In this document: positions 48,404 to 58,823 of the stretch, in pieces
How positions within the stretch are numbered: position 1 is the first letter of the stretch
Layout of the letters: each line of letters begins with the position of its first letter
NCBI GenBank assembly: GCA_030015575.1
Contig: JASDDO010000001.1
Coordinates: forward strand, 141,441,988 to 141,505,987
DNA: 64,000 nucleotides
Direction: 5' to 3'
DNA from: Agapanthus africanus
Lineage: Eukaryota; Streptophyta; Magnoliopsida; Asparagales; Amaryllidaceae
Notes under the pieces: generated by a model
Told to the model about the DNA's origin: nothing
Database searches by the model: none
The model's input: the letters and a program-made list of their open reading frames with translations, nothing else
Program-made: the position numbers and the translations under genes

Positions 48404-49951
48404 AATTCCCCCAAACTTAATTTTGGTCGTCTCGAGCAAACTTGTTTTATTATAAAGAAGGAGAAAATATAAGAAAAATAAAAACTAGCTAGCACACTTT
48501 CGTAGGCAACACGATTGCACTGAGCACGTGCAACAAGCCTTTAAACCTCTAGGTGTCCCTAGTAGGAGGAGTGTTGTCTCCTGAGGGTTTTCAGCGGATT
48601 GCGCCCACAAAATCCCATAATAAAATGAAGACCGTGAAAGTTACATATAAAGATAATAATTGTAAAAGAATGACTTTGAAAATTAGAGTTTCCAACTACA
48701 CTAGCTTTTCGATTGTCATGAGCCCTATCTTAATAGTCATGAAAAGATATTAGAAATCACATCACCCCTCAATAAAATATCGTCTTTATTCTTCATTCCT
48801 ACCTTTCTTCCAAACATCGATCATATACACCTACGTGTGTGTAAAAGACATCCCTACACTCAGAGAATTTAATTCAAGCTATCATACTCTTGTCCATCTA
48901 CCTCAGTATTTTTTAGTCAGTGAATATTTAGATGGATTTGCTCACACATTTTTCATGCGACCGTTAATACTACTTGAGGTACTAACCGACCGATTACTCA
49001 TGTGCTTGCTGATTAGTATTTTCCTCGTCTTGCAACACCTAAAGCTTAGCAGCGACTCGCAAACCAGTTGGTCTAAGGCACTAGGTGATGAAGCACCCTC
49101 GCTATATTTTTTTATTGCTGCCTTGGTGATTACAAAACCAGTGTTCATTTTTTTTCTAAACACCATTTAAATTTTCTTCATTTATTATTTCCTTCATACT
49201 TTGGCTTTTAGACAAGAGCATTTCAAGGTATCCTCTACTATCCCGAGTTTCAAGACGTATGTACGTGCATATAGTAGGGTATCAACATTTAAATGTTTGG
49301 CTTCCAGAATATGAACTATTTTTCAGACTTATTTTTATCCTCAGATTAGTGACTTCTTTCATCTTACTAACCCTTGGGACAACGGCTCATAACTACTAAT
49401 TACTAGTTTGTTTAAGAAAACTTCTAATTTTCTTAGTTTTCTTAAATTTTTCCGATCTTTTGGATGTAATTTTTCACTATCGAATCTTTTATTATCTTAT
49501 TTATGTACAAAAAAAAATTTAATTTTTTTTCATTATATATTTTGTGCTTATGCAAAGCGATGCGTAAATAAGCACAAATCTCCCCCAAACTTGTTTTCAA
49601 CAGTGTCCTCACTGTTGTCTTCTGCTAAACCTTAAAAAACATATAAGCTTGGGAGGACATTATTAATGGGGGCAAGAATAAGTGAAAGTGAAAATTCTCC
49701 CCCAAACTTATTTTTGGCTCACAATATTTGAGGACAACTGTTATTTTCAAGAGCCAAAAATACACCCCCCCAAACTTGAGTTAAACAATGTTAATCTTTT
49801 TAAAATCACAAGCGGGGGTCAAAGTTATTGTTCAATGCCAAGCTTTGCAAAGACCAAAAGTCAACCCCAACCATTCAAAGATTTTATCAGTGTAGTGCAC
49901 CGGTTGGTGGAAAAACAAGTTGAAAAGAGCCAAGAAGAAGTGGGGAAAAGA
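48404..49951 (-). other. Athila-like 3' untranslated region with repeated polypurine-like tracts
   Basis: No gene. On the minus strand AAGTTTGGGGG occurs at 48406-48416 (next to the LTR), about 49580, 49699 and 49767. The first is the expected plus-strand primer. The stretch 48480-48620 is alignable with 63545-63680 of Athila-3. Confidence 0.75.
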
Positions 49952-51286
49952 TCAGTGGTGTGAAGGAGAGGGTTTGCGTCTCGTTTTGGAGAGACAACAC
50001 AGTGATTGTGATGGATTACTCGCATTCTCGTGATTTTCAAGAAGAAGGGGTGGAGGTTCAATTTCTTTGTTGTGGAGATGATTCATCTCAACACCCGTGT
50101 TTGCTAAGAATGCAAGTCTATCAGCGAACATTTCCTTGAAGCTTTCATCAATATCCTGAAGAATATTCTCATTTGAAAGAACAGGATGATACTCAGACTC
50201 CAGAAAAGATTCATAATCGACTTTAGATGTTGACCCGGACAACTCGAAAGAAGGGTCCGTATGTATATGATACATATCTGGGTCAAACAACAACGTATAA
50301 AGGAAGTCTGGATCTGTATCGTGAAGCTGATCAAATTCGCTGCTGTCGACATCCATTAATTCGACAGAACATACTCGAGCATGAGGATCGGAGGGTTGAC
50401 TTCCCAACTTGTAAATGTTGAGCTCAATTGACCTATTTCTGAAAGATAGGTTCATAGAGCCGTTTTTACAGTTGATTACAGCGTTAGAAGTGGCCAAAAA
50501 GGGACGACCTAAAATCACCGGAATTTGATTCCGTGGGTTCACGACAGGCCGTGTATCAAGAACAATAAAGTCCACAGGGCATACAAATTCCCCGATTTTT
50601 ATCAACACGTCCCCAAGTTCGCCCCTAGATTTGGTGATCGATCGGTCTGCCTTCTGGAGAGTTATGTTCGAGGGTTTTAACACTCCGATACCTAGTTGCT
50701 CATAGACTGAATATGGAAGCAAGTTAACACTAGCGCCAAGGTTAAGTAAAGCATGGTTAATGTGTTTATCCCCAATAGAAATAGAAATAGTAGGACAGCC
50801 AGGGTCCTTACGTTTCCTTGGTAATTGTTGGGGAAAAGCTGTGTCTACAGTACTCGACATGAACACTTTTTTGGGCATTTGAGACTTCCTCTTCCTGGTG
50901 CACAAGTTCTGAATAATTTTTGCATAGGACGGAACTTGTTGTATAGCATCTAGGAGAGGGATGTTGATGTTAACTTGCTTAAACATTTCCACAAGCTTCT
51001 CCATTTGGGCATTGGGTTTGTTGGGCCTCAACCTTTCCGGAAACGGAGCTCTATTAATAAGTGTTGGGTCCCACATTTGTGGAGAAGGTTGTGGGGGTGG
51101 AAAGGATGAAGTGGGTGGAGGATTCGAGCCTTTGGGAAAACGGAGAATAGGCTCGGAAGAAGAAGAAGGTAAATTGGACAAAATAGGGTAAGAAGTAGAA
51201 GTGGGAGTGGAAGTGGAAGTGGAAGCCGGGGTGTTAATGATCAATTCATCATTATCAATTTGTTCACCCACATGATTTTCTAGCAC
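49952..51286 (-). pseudogene. Athila-like aspartic protease region
   Basis: An open frame of 444 codons: a Pro/Ser/Thr-rich linker, then the Athila protease core with NLGASVNLLP where the active-site Asp is Asn, followed by the downstream motifs PVDFIVLD and VILGRPFLAT. The tail after about residue 300 is acidic and shows no RT similarity. The stop is at 49952. The frame starts right next to the preceding gag frame (51287), which probably fused with it before a frame change. Confidence 0.85.
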
Positions 51287-52830
51287 TCATCCAGATCTCA
51301 ACGTGGTAAGTGCATCCACATTAGTGTAATGTGAAGGTCCAGGATTAGGTAGGGGTTGAGATGGAAGATTCCCTTTCTCTCTAGCACTCATTGTTGCAGT
51401 CAGTTGTGCGATTTTTGTTTCCATCGATTTAATAATCTCACCTTGGGAGGCAAAGTTCCTATTTAAGTCATCGACAGAAGACTGAAAATTTGCAGTAACT
51501 TGCATGAAATTTGTCAGAAACAAATTCATGGTTTGTTCGAGTGAAGAGGTGTTATTGGTTCCAGCAGAAAAAGGATCAAAGTTGTTGGCCGGATTTTGAA
51601 AATTTTGTGGTTGGTAAGGGTGCTGACTCATTGGTAGTGGTTGCTGTTGCTGTGGAGGGACCCATTGAAAGTTATTCTAGTTTGGATCCGTGTATTGAGT
51701 TTGGTGTTGGATCCAAGAAAGATCAGGGTGATTCCTCCAATCTTGATTATATGAGGAAAAAGAAGGATTGTTTCCAGGTCTTTGCTGAAATGCAGCATTA
51801 GTGTGACCTTGAAACGGTATATTCAAAGACATTCTTCCATCTAATGTGATGGATTTGAACAGCAGCCACACACAGTTTTGGGAAGTGTGTATTGGTTTAG
51901 GGAGGCTGAAGAGATTTTGTTTCCTATAGCGTCGAGCTTCCTTTGCATTGCGGCCATTTCGGGTCTCATTGTGACGGAAATATCGAGCTGATTGATACCT
52001 TCCCCGGACAATTGTGGTCTAACACTTTCCCATTGTAATGTGTTTTGAGCTAAATTTTCTAGATATTTCCAAGCTTCACCATCATCTTTAGATAGGAATT
52101 GGCAATGACACATGGTTTCAAGTATCTGTTTAGTCGTGAAATCAATACCCTCATAAAGAATTCGACACAGATCCCATCTAGGGATTCCGTGATGAGGGCA
52201 TTGTAAAAGAAGATCCTTGAACCGTTCAAAGTATTTCCAAAATGGTTCATTGGGAAGTTGGGTAAATTTGAAGATTTCGCTCCGAATACAAGCGGTCTTA
52301 TGATGGGGATAAAATTTCTTAAGGAATGCTATAACAAATTCATCCCATTTTGAAATAGAATATGCGGGTGTGTTGTAAAACCACTTCTCGGCTAAATCGC
52401 ACAAAGTGAATGGGAGAAGACGTAAACGCATATCATCCATACACAGTTGTGAATTACCCATCAAAACACATACGTTTTCGAATTTGGTGATAAAAACGTA
52501 TGCATCTTCAAACTCGAGCCCGTGAAATTTGGGTAAAAGTTTGATGAATTGGGGTTTAATTTCGAAATTTTCCCCATTGGCTGGTGGTATAGAAAGACAG
52601 GTGGGAAGGGGAACACGTGTAGGATAGCATCTCTCTTAGAGCGAAATGCGTGGAGGATTCTGCGCACCTGCGGGCAGTGGCAGAGTGGTGTTAAAGTATG
52701 ATGGATATCCGTCCATCGCGGTCGTGGTGGGTGGTGGGAAAGAAGATGAAGAATTACCGACTCTGGGGTCGATAAAAGAAATGCGGACAAGACGGGAAAT
52801 GGAATCCCGTGTCCAGCCTAGCATGTGCTA
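51287..52830 (-). pseudogene. Athila-like gag
   Basis: The best-kept part is about 52600-51841, with IKLLPKFHGLEFEDAY, then a helical core (CDLAEKWFYNTP, FLKKFYPHH, EPFWKYFERFKDLL) typical of Athila/Tat gag. A Gln/Asn/Pro-rich region follows (51871-51290). An upstream frame at 52824-52636 may be the N-terminus, separated by a stop near 52635. No zinc knuckle is seen. It would form particles. Confidence 0.85.
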
Positions 52831-53790
52831 AATGGTTGTAGCACAAGTGCCAGCGTTGGTGATAATTAGTGGAAAAGTTGGTTGGTGTTTGTTTTGAAAA
52901 ATACGGGTTTTGAAAAATCAAATCACAAAAATAATGCACACACCACCCTAGATCTAATGGTCACCTAGGTCAAGTCACTAGACCGCTCCTAGACTTCCAG
53001 AAGACAAATCGTAGGATAAATCCTCTACTGCCTCTTTATCCTTTCTGTGGCTAGGTAAGTGTCAGGTAAGTGGGAGGTTCTCCACTATATAAGTAGTGGG
53101 CCTAATTAAGTAACCACTTGCCTTAGACACACTTGCCTTAGACACCACAAAAGAAACGCAGATAAACAATAGATTACCCACGACCTCCTTCTGTTCTAAG
53201 TGAGCGCGACGGTCCTTAGAGTCTTATCTAGATTTCTTTTAATTAATGAAGGGTAATGCGAATGCAAGTTTGTGATTTTTAGGGCTTAGGAAGGGTAATG
53301 AACTCCCCACCTAATCTGAATTTGGTCTTTGCCCTTTAATTTCCGTATTAAAATATGCAAACAACCAAGATCAAAACTTGCAACAACTATTTCTTTTAGC
53401 GGCGCTGCGAATTTTTGCAAAGAATCTTGCAGAAAATGGTTATTGGAGAAGATCAGAGAGGAGATAAGAAAGTCAGAGAGATACCTGAGAAATTTGGAAC
53501 AGTGAAGCGCCTAAACGGCGGCGGAACCGCCGCAAAAACCTACTGTTGGCCGCGGATCCGCGGTGGGAAGGAGGTGTTAGGCTTTCAAAATTTTTCTGTA
53601 GCTTCTGGTACTCCTCTGGAATTTGCAGAACTTCTCTGAATCTTGATCGCACTGCTACAATGATTCCAGATTCCCTCACAAAAATTCACAACTAATCGTT
53701 AAGCACTTGATGCGATTTGATCTAAAAATTCTGATAGAATAATAATTTTTCAACTCAAATAACAAAAACGAACAAAATAGCACACTTCCC
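52831..53790 (-). other. Athila-like leader
   Basis: About 960 bp without a convincing gene. It contains the CCGCGG palindrome module at 53514-53562, about 240 bp from the primer site. Confidence 0.7.
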
Positions 53791-53804
53791 CGGCAACGGC
53801 GCCA
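53791..53804 (-). other. Athila-like primer-binding site (tRNA-Asp)
   Basis: The minus strand reads TGGCGCCGTTGCCGGGGA, the standard Athila site complementary to tRNA-Asp. It is two bases from the LTR. Confidence 0.92.
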
Positions 53805-53806
53805 TT

Positions 53807-55573
53807 TGATTGATCGTTTCCGTGTCGTGTTTAGAAATATTTCACAACCAAAGAAATTTATACCGCAATCAATTAACGGTGCCGATGTAGCGCGTTAATG
53901 AGTATGGATCGTCCACTTAGATGTGTGTTTTGATTGATTTTGTTTTAGATGAGTCAAAATGAAAAGATAAAAGAAAATTGTAAGAAAATTGATTCAAGAT
54001 TTGTGAAATTTAGTTTCAAGAATCATAAAGAGCTAGATCTAAAATCAAGAAATACCAAAGTTCAAGAAAATGTCCAAATCGAATGAATTATCAAGATTTG
54101 TAATGAGGCTTGTAGGAATCGATCCAATTGATAGTGATGATGAATACTTATAATTACAAATTCTTATCTATCAATGATTTGTTGCTAGATCGATGACGAT
54201 CAACGAGGATTCGGGATCTATTGAAGAAACTAGGGTTTCTCCTTCTATCTCTTGTCCTTTCGTTGATTAGCATTCAAATTCTAGCCTCTAGGAAATTCAA
54301 TCATCGATCGTTGATCTCTAATTTGGAACGAAAACATTCAAAAAAGCATATCGCTCAAATTAGATTGTCGATGATTCAATTTCCTAAAGTTTACAAAACT
54401 CATAAAACTTAAGAATCGTTCAAGAATTTAGTCATCATCATCTACCTATTTTCTCGATTCCTCCACAAGCGGAGTTTTCACTCAAATATCATGAAAAAGA
54501 TAACAATCAAGAATCGATGACTCTTCATAATGCTCAAATGTAAAGAAAAGCAAGATCAAGAATTTTCACCTTTTATAAATCAACGTTTCGTTACAATTCA
54601 CTCAAAGATTATAAGATTTTGAGGAGAGAACTCAATCGTCGAAACTAGCTTCGCATCATCTTCTTGAGTCGCGGATCGTCGTGGATCTCTTACTCGGATG
54701 AAGATCGGCGTCGCTTCAAAAGGCTCGTTGAAGGCTTGCTTTGGTTCAGTACTCGGTGGATCTTGATTTGGATCAAATTGTGTCACTCAATTTGATTTAG
54801 AATTGATTTGGATCTCACTTTTAATTTTTACCACTCAAAATGATTTCTCTCTAAATTCAACAACTCCACAACCTTAGATCTAGATCTATTTTTTATAACC
54901 ACTCATTTGAATCTTCCCTTCAAAGCTAGGTTGTTAGAGAGAGTCTTCTAGAAGAAGTTTGTTGGAGGGAATATTCTAGAATAAGGAATATTCTAGGATA
55001 AGGATGTTAGGCCGAGCTTTTTGGATAAAACCACATGCTTTTTGTGAGTCTTCTGGAAGCCTGGCCGTTACAAGAAGCCATGTGGAGGAATTTGAAATGC
55101 TGACTTGTCCAACTAGCCACGGATCCGCGGCGGATAGGCCAACTTGGCCGCGGATCCGGCCGCGGATCCGCGGCCATTTTGGTGAAGTCCTGCATGCAAT
55201 TTCCAGGGGATTCTTCTGTTGGGTTTAGGGTCTTTATCTGATGTCTAGAATCCTATTTTTCTTTCTTGATTTCTGCCAGATCTCAAGTCTTGGACTTGAC
55301 GTATTTTATCGGCACTTTTTAGCATTTCCGACTCTTTTACCTGGAGAATTTCCTACACACAATCTCGAGACAAGTGTTGATACACAAAAGATCATGCGTG
55401 CAATAATAAACACTCAATTTCCCTCAAAATGCTGGTTATAATGTATAACACATGTTATTTGGTATTTTACAGACAAATTGCTAATATGTGCTATATTTAT
55501 ACCAAACACTTTTAGATGATTGCAAAGAGTAGGGAAATTGATGTGTTAAAAATGCAATATTTTCGGCTGTTCA
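53807..55573 (-). repeat. Athila-like 5' LTR
   Basis: 1767 bp, the partner of 46650-48403. TATA (minus strand) is at 54897-54889 with heat-shock motifs 49-101 bp upstream. The CCGCGG module is at 55119-55177, with one palindrome duplicated relative to the other LTR. Confidence 0.92.
54946..54998 (-). promoter_or_regulatory. Heat-shock element cluster in the Athila-like 5' LTR
   Basis: TTCTAGAA (54946-54953), GAATATTCTAGAA (54969-54981, a perfect three-unit nGAAnnTTCnnGAAn) and GAATATTCTAGGA (54986-54998, one unit imperfect) lie 49-101 bp upstream of the TATA box on the transcribed strand. The other LTR has the same set at 47789-47841. Confidence 0.7.
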
Positions 55574-56116
55574 GTACTCCTTATACCATTGTCCACGGGG
55601 TAAGTTGGACTCCTCTCGTATATACTAGCATATTCTGTACCAAACTACAAACAATTGCGTTAACATAATAATCATACATTATACTAGATATATTCTTTTT
55701 ACCTGTTCAGTCTATTTCTATCTCTCTTTGGGACTTACCGAGCGATTGTTCGCTGACTATATTCCTTTTCTATTCTTTCTTTGGAATGTTGTCAGGAGAG
55801 CCCGACTCTCTGGAGATTGAGCCCAGCTCAGAAGACTTGGAGCATTTCGTCAATGACCTAGAGCTCTAGACACTTGTATATACTTTTATTTTCACTTCAT
55901 GCCAATGTTTAGGCATTGCTTTCCATATTGTATTTATTTTTCAGTTGCATTGTAAAAAATGTTTAATAAATAAAAATACTATTCATTTACATGTTTGTCA
56001 TTTCTTGTGTACATTTATTATATTGCTTACTTACGCTTAGCGTGTTTACTTCTGAGTAAATGCGTAGCGGGCCTAGTCGTGTCTCCTTATCGTACTCCGG
56101 GAAGCAGGGCGTGACA
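55574..56116 (+). repeat. Tekay-like 3' LTR, second piece
   Basis: Resumes at GTACTCCTTATACC, matching 38817-39363, and ends GGGCGTGACA. Confidence 0.9.
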
Positions 56117-56249
56117 AAACGTAAACATAAAACCTAATCAAGTTAAATGTTCAAGTTAAAACCAATATATGATACTCGATGATAATATGTAACTTTCATA
56201 TTCTCATCGATACTCATATGTTAAAATCAAAGCGCGACTTAGTCTCCGT

Positions 56250-56392
56250 CTATCGGTTAACATACGTTCTATATTCGTCGTGACATAGAACTATACGAAG
56301 GTTGTTAAATATTGGACGATATAGTTCGATGCTAACAACCTTCATGTAATCTATATAACGAGAAGATTAAATCGTATGATAACCGATAGATT
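56250..56392. repeat. Foldback 2 of CACTA-2
   Basis: The arms begin and end CTATCGGTTAACATACG / CGTATGATAACCGATAG and share an inner GAAGGTTGTTA pairing. It is the counterpart of 12780-12925. Confidence 0.75.
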
Positions 56393-56489
56393 TGTCTGTA
56401 GGGTGTTTTTCGTCACCCCATTGAGATGGGAATACGCGCGCGCTTGTCAGGCATACTACAGATTACCTCGGCCTACCGTCCGTGGCGCG

Positions 56490-56617
56490 CTTGCGCTCAA
56501 GCGCAGAGCGCCCATGTGCCGACACGTGGCACTCTAGCGCCTGAGCGCACAGCACCTAGGCGCACAGCGCCCAAAGTGCTGCCCCCACGCATCCTTTGGA
56601 TGCCTTTTCCCCCCTTT

Positions 56618-56657
<40 letters not shown>

Positions 56658-57082
56658 TATGTATACATATTTACACACACATACTCCGCGACACTGTCCC
56701 TGTTAGAAAAAATTTCTAACGGGGCGCTGCCCCGCACCCCGCAAGGGGGCTGCTAGTCCCCCTTGACCCCCAGCCCGCTATCCGGGTAGCGGGACCCCCG
56801 TAAAAACTCTGCGTGGCTCCCGATATATCCAAAACCCCCCTTTTCAAAACACAACACACGCACACTGCATATTGAGTTCGCATGACCAGTTTAACCCGCC
56901 AATCGGAGGTTCTCTCGCTCCACAGGCGAAGGGTAATTAACGGCAGCTTAGTCCGCGGCTGCCGGAGATTCGAATCCCCACAATCATTAAACCCCGGCCT
57001 ACCGTAGGCAGGGGGAATCTGTAGTACGCCTGACAAGCGCGCGCGTATTCCCATCTCAATGCGGTGACGAAAAACACCCTAC
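56490..57082. repeat. First copy of the TIR-element direct repeat
   Basis: About 590 bp, nearly identical to 57660-58244. It contains a TTAGAAAAAATTTCTAA palindrome, a CCCGCAAGGGGG stretch, a (TA)n(CA)n run and the right terminal repeat. Confidence 0.85.
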
Positions 57083-57420
57083 AGAAGGAGCAGGAGGCAC
57101 AAAGAACCCTAGGGTTTTTTTTGAGGGGAATGAAAAGTTTTACTCTTTCTCTTCCAAAACTAAGTAGTTTTCCACCACAAAACCCACAAAGGGGAACTCA
57201 GATCTCCCATCAGATCTCAAAAAGGAGTGATTTTTAAAATCTCCTACATCTTGATCTTCAAGATCCGGCCAAACAACAGGAGGAAGAAGAAGAACCCCCT
57301 TCATCAGCTTCAAAACATTAGGAGTTTTAACTCCATAACATATATATATATATATATACACACAACAAATATTTCCTTTTTGAAGCATAGCTTCTGTTTC
57401 TTAGGCTAAAAGTCTCTTTT
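57083..57420. other. Unique interior of the TIR element
   Basis: About 340 bp, purine-rich on one side, with an (TA)n run at 57341-57358. No gene recognised. It may be a captured fragment. Confidence 0.5.
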
Positions 57421-57453
57421 TCTCGCCGGCGCTCCGGCGCAGAGCGCCCGCGT

Positions 57454-57699
57454 GCCGACACGTGGCGCGCTTGCGCTCATGCGCAAGCGCCCGAGCGCAA
57501 GTCGCCCCCGTGCCGACACGTGGCACGCTTGCGCTCAAGCGCAATCCCCCGAGCGCAAGTCGCCCCGGTGCCGACACGTGGCGCGCTTGCGCTTGAGCGC
57601 AGGCGCTCGAGCGCAAGTCGCCCCCGTGCCGACACGTGGCGCGCTTGCGCTCAAGCGCCCAGCGCTCAAGCGCAGAGTGCCCATGTGCCGACACGTGGC
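57454..57699. promoter_or_regulatory. Array of GCCGACACGTGGC modules
   Basis: GCCGACACGTGGC is at 57454, 57512, 57570, 57628 and 57687, a step of 58-59 bp, with a sixth copy at 56518. Each joins a DRE/CRT core (GCCGAC) to an ABRE/G-box (CACGTGGC), separated by snapback GC-rich words such as TTGCGCTCAAGCGCA. The overlapping reading frames through it are products of GC richness. Confidence 0.75.
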
Positions 57700-57781
57700 A
57701 CTCTAGCGCCTGAGCGCACAGCACCTAGGCGCACAGCGCCCAAAGTGCCGCCCCCATGCATCCTTTGGATGCCTTTTCCCC

Positions 57782-57823
<42 letters not shown>

Positions 57824-58244
57824 GTATACATATTTACACACACATACTCCGCGACACTGTCCCTGTTAGAAAAAATTTCTAACGGGGCGCTGCCCCGCAC
57901 CCCGCAAGGGGGCTGCTAGCCCCCTTGACCCCCAGCCCGCTATCCCGGTAGCGGGACCCCCGTAAAAACTCTGCGTGGCTCCCGATATATCCAAAACCCC
58001 CCTTTTCAAAACACAACACACGCACACTGCACATTGAGTTCGCATGACCAGTTTAACCCGTCAATCGGAGGTTCTCTCGCTCCACAGGCGAGCGGTAATT
58101 AACGGCAGCTTAGTCCGCGGCTGCCGGAGATTCGAATCCCCACAATCATTAAACCCCGACCTACCGTATGCAGGGGGAATCTGTAGTACGCCTGACAAGC
58201 GCGCGCGTATTCCCATCTCAATGGGGTGACGAAAAACACCCTAC
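57660..58244. repeat. Second copy of the TIR-element direct repeat
   Basis: The partner of 56490-57082. It ends at the true right border. Confidence 0.85.
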
Positions 58245-58263
58245 ATTGTCCAGTATGGAGAAA

Positions 58264-58517
58264 TTAGGAATGTATAAAGCAAACACCTGCATTCACTTGT
58301 ATTTTTATTCATTTTGAGTTATTTCATCGGTACTTTTCTGCTGGTTCTCCGTGTACAAAGATAGATTAGACGTTCATTTCAACGTTGTTTCACAGCATTG
58401 AAATGATTATCTATTTTATTACAGTGTACTCGGAGAACAGCGGGGAGGTGCTGCCGAAATTTACTCGAAACGAATCAAAACACAAGTGAATGGGTATCTG
58501 TTCTATACATTCTTAAT
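58264..58517. repeat. Foldback 1 of CACTA-2
   Basis: Arms of about 120 bp around TTGTTTCACAG. It ends about 300 bp upstream of the transposase ATG, as in CACTA-1. Confidence 0.8.
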
Positions 58518-58823
58518 GGGATAGAAGCTTTACCCCCGACAGTCGAAACATACACATACAACACGAATAAACAACAAACGCACACATAAAGCACATACAC
58601 ACTAACAACCCTACACCTAAGCGAAATCATAAATTGAAACACACATATACATAATACAACTCATACTTAGGTATCTTCAAATCTAACTTTGTTAATCGAT
58701 AATTTATTCTTTTCAACGATAAACTTGCCTCTACGGATTTTCTTCTTTATCAGTAACTATCTCGTTCTTACATTTCTTAATATAGTCACCATAACCTACA
58801 ATTTATATGTTATACAGTCTAAC

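Larger units (their letters stand above)
46650..55573 (-). mobile_element. Athila-like element with gag and protease only, minus orientation
   Basis: LTRs at 46650-48403 and 53807-55573 (TG/CA ends; about 9 differences in the first 200 bp). A tRNA-Asp primer site is at 53791-53804 and a polypurine tract is at 48404-48420. Exact GTAC flanks lie at 46646-46649 and 55574-55577. Between gag-protease (ends 49952) and the 3' LTR there is only 1.5 kb without RT, RNase H or integrase. This matches the class described as terminal-repeat retrotransposons with a GAG domain. It would depend on a relative for polymerase. The LTR carries heat-shock-type elements next to its TATA box. Confidence 0.9.
37232..56116 (+). 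mobile_element. Tekay-like chromovirus (Ty3/gypsy), plus orientation
   Basis: LTRs begin TGTAACGACTC and end GGGCGTGACA (37232-39363, and 44360-56116 with an insert). Flanks are AAAAG (37227-37231) and AAACG (56117-56121), a 5-bp duplication with one mismatch. CACTA-1 has the empty site at 13049-13055. Gag, protease, RT, RNase H and integrase follow in Ty3/gypsy order, with a chromodomain-like tail and a GAGGACGAAATTTC plus polypurine end typical of Del/Tekay. All frames are broken. The Athila-like element sits in the right LTR. Confidence 0.92.
56398..58244. mobile_element. TIR element (1.85 kb, non-autonomous) with stress-motif array
   Basis: It begins GTAGGGTGTTTTTCGTCACC and ends with the reverse complement; the terminal inverted repeats are about 66 bp with one mismatch. 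It interrupts the small palindrome that is intact in CACTA-1 (12765-12781). The flanks TTTGTCT and ATTGTCC look like a decayed target duplication of about 7 bp, so the superfamily (hAT or Mutator-like) is uncertain. There is no transposase. A complete inner copy of both ends (56398-57082) and a second right end make a nested or rearranged structure. Confidence 0.8.

Noticed and set aside
48553-49963. Small frames in the Athila-like 3' region
   Set aside because: Short, without domains, not conserved in Athila-3, and located in an untranslated region.
37232-56116. Endogenous pararetrovirus
   Set aside because: The element has LTRs, a target duplication and an integrase, and no movement-protein gene.
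57001-57082. Right border of the TIR element
   Set aside because: It is a good terminal repeat, but the comparison with CACTA-1 shows the insert continues to 58244.
57401-57882. Overlapping long frames on both strands
   Set aside because: They arise from a GC-rich 58-bp repeat lacking stop codons and change frame between copies.
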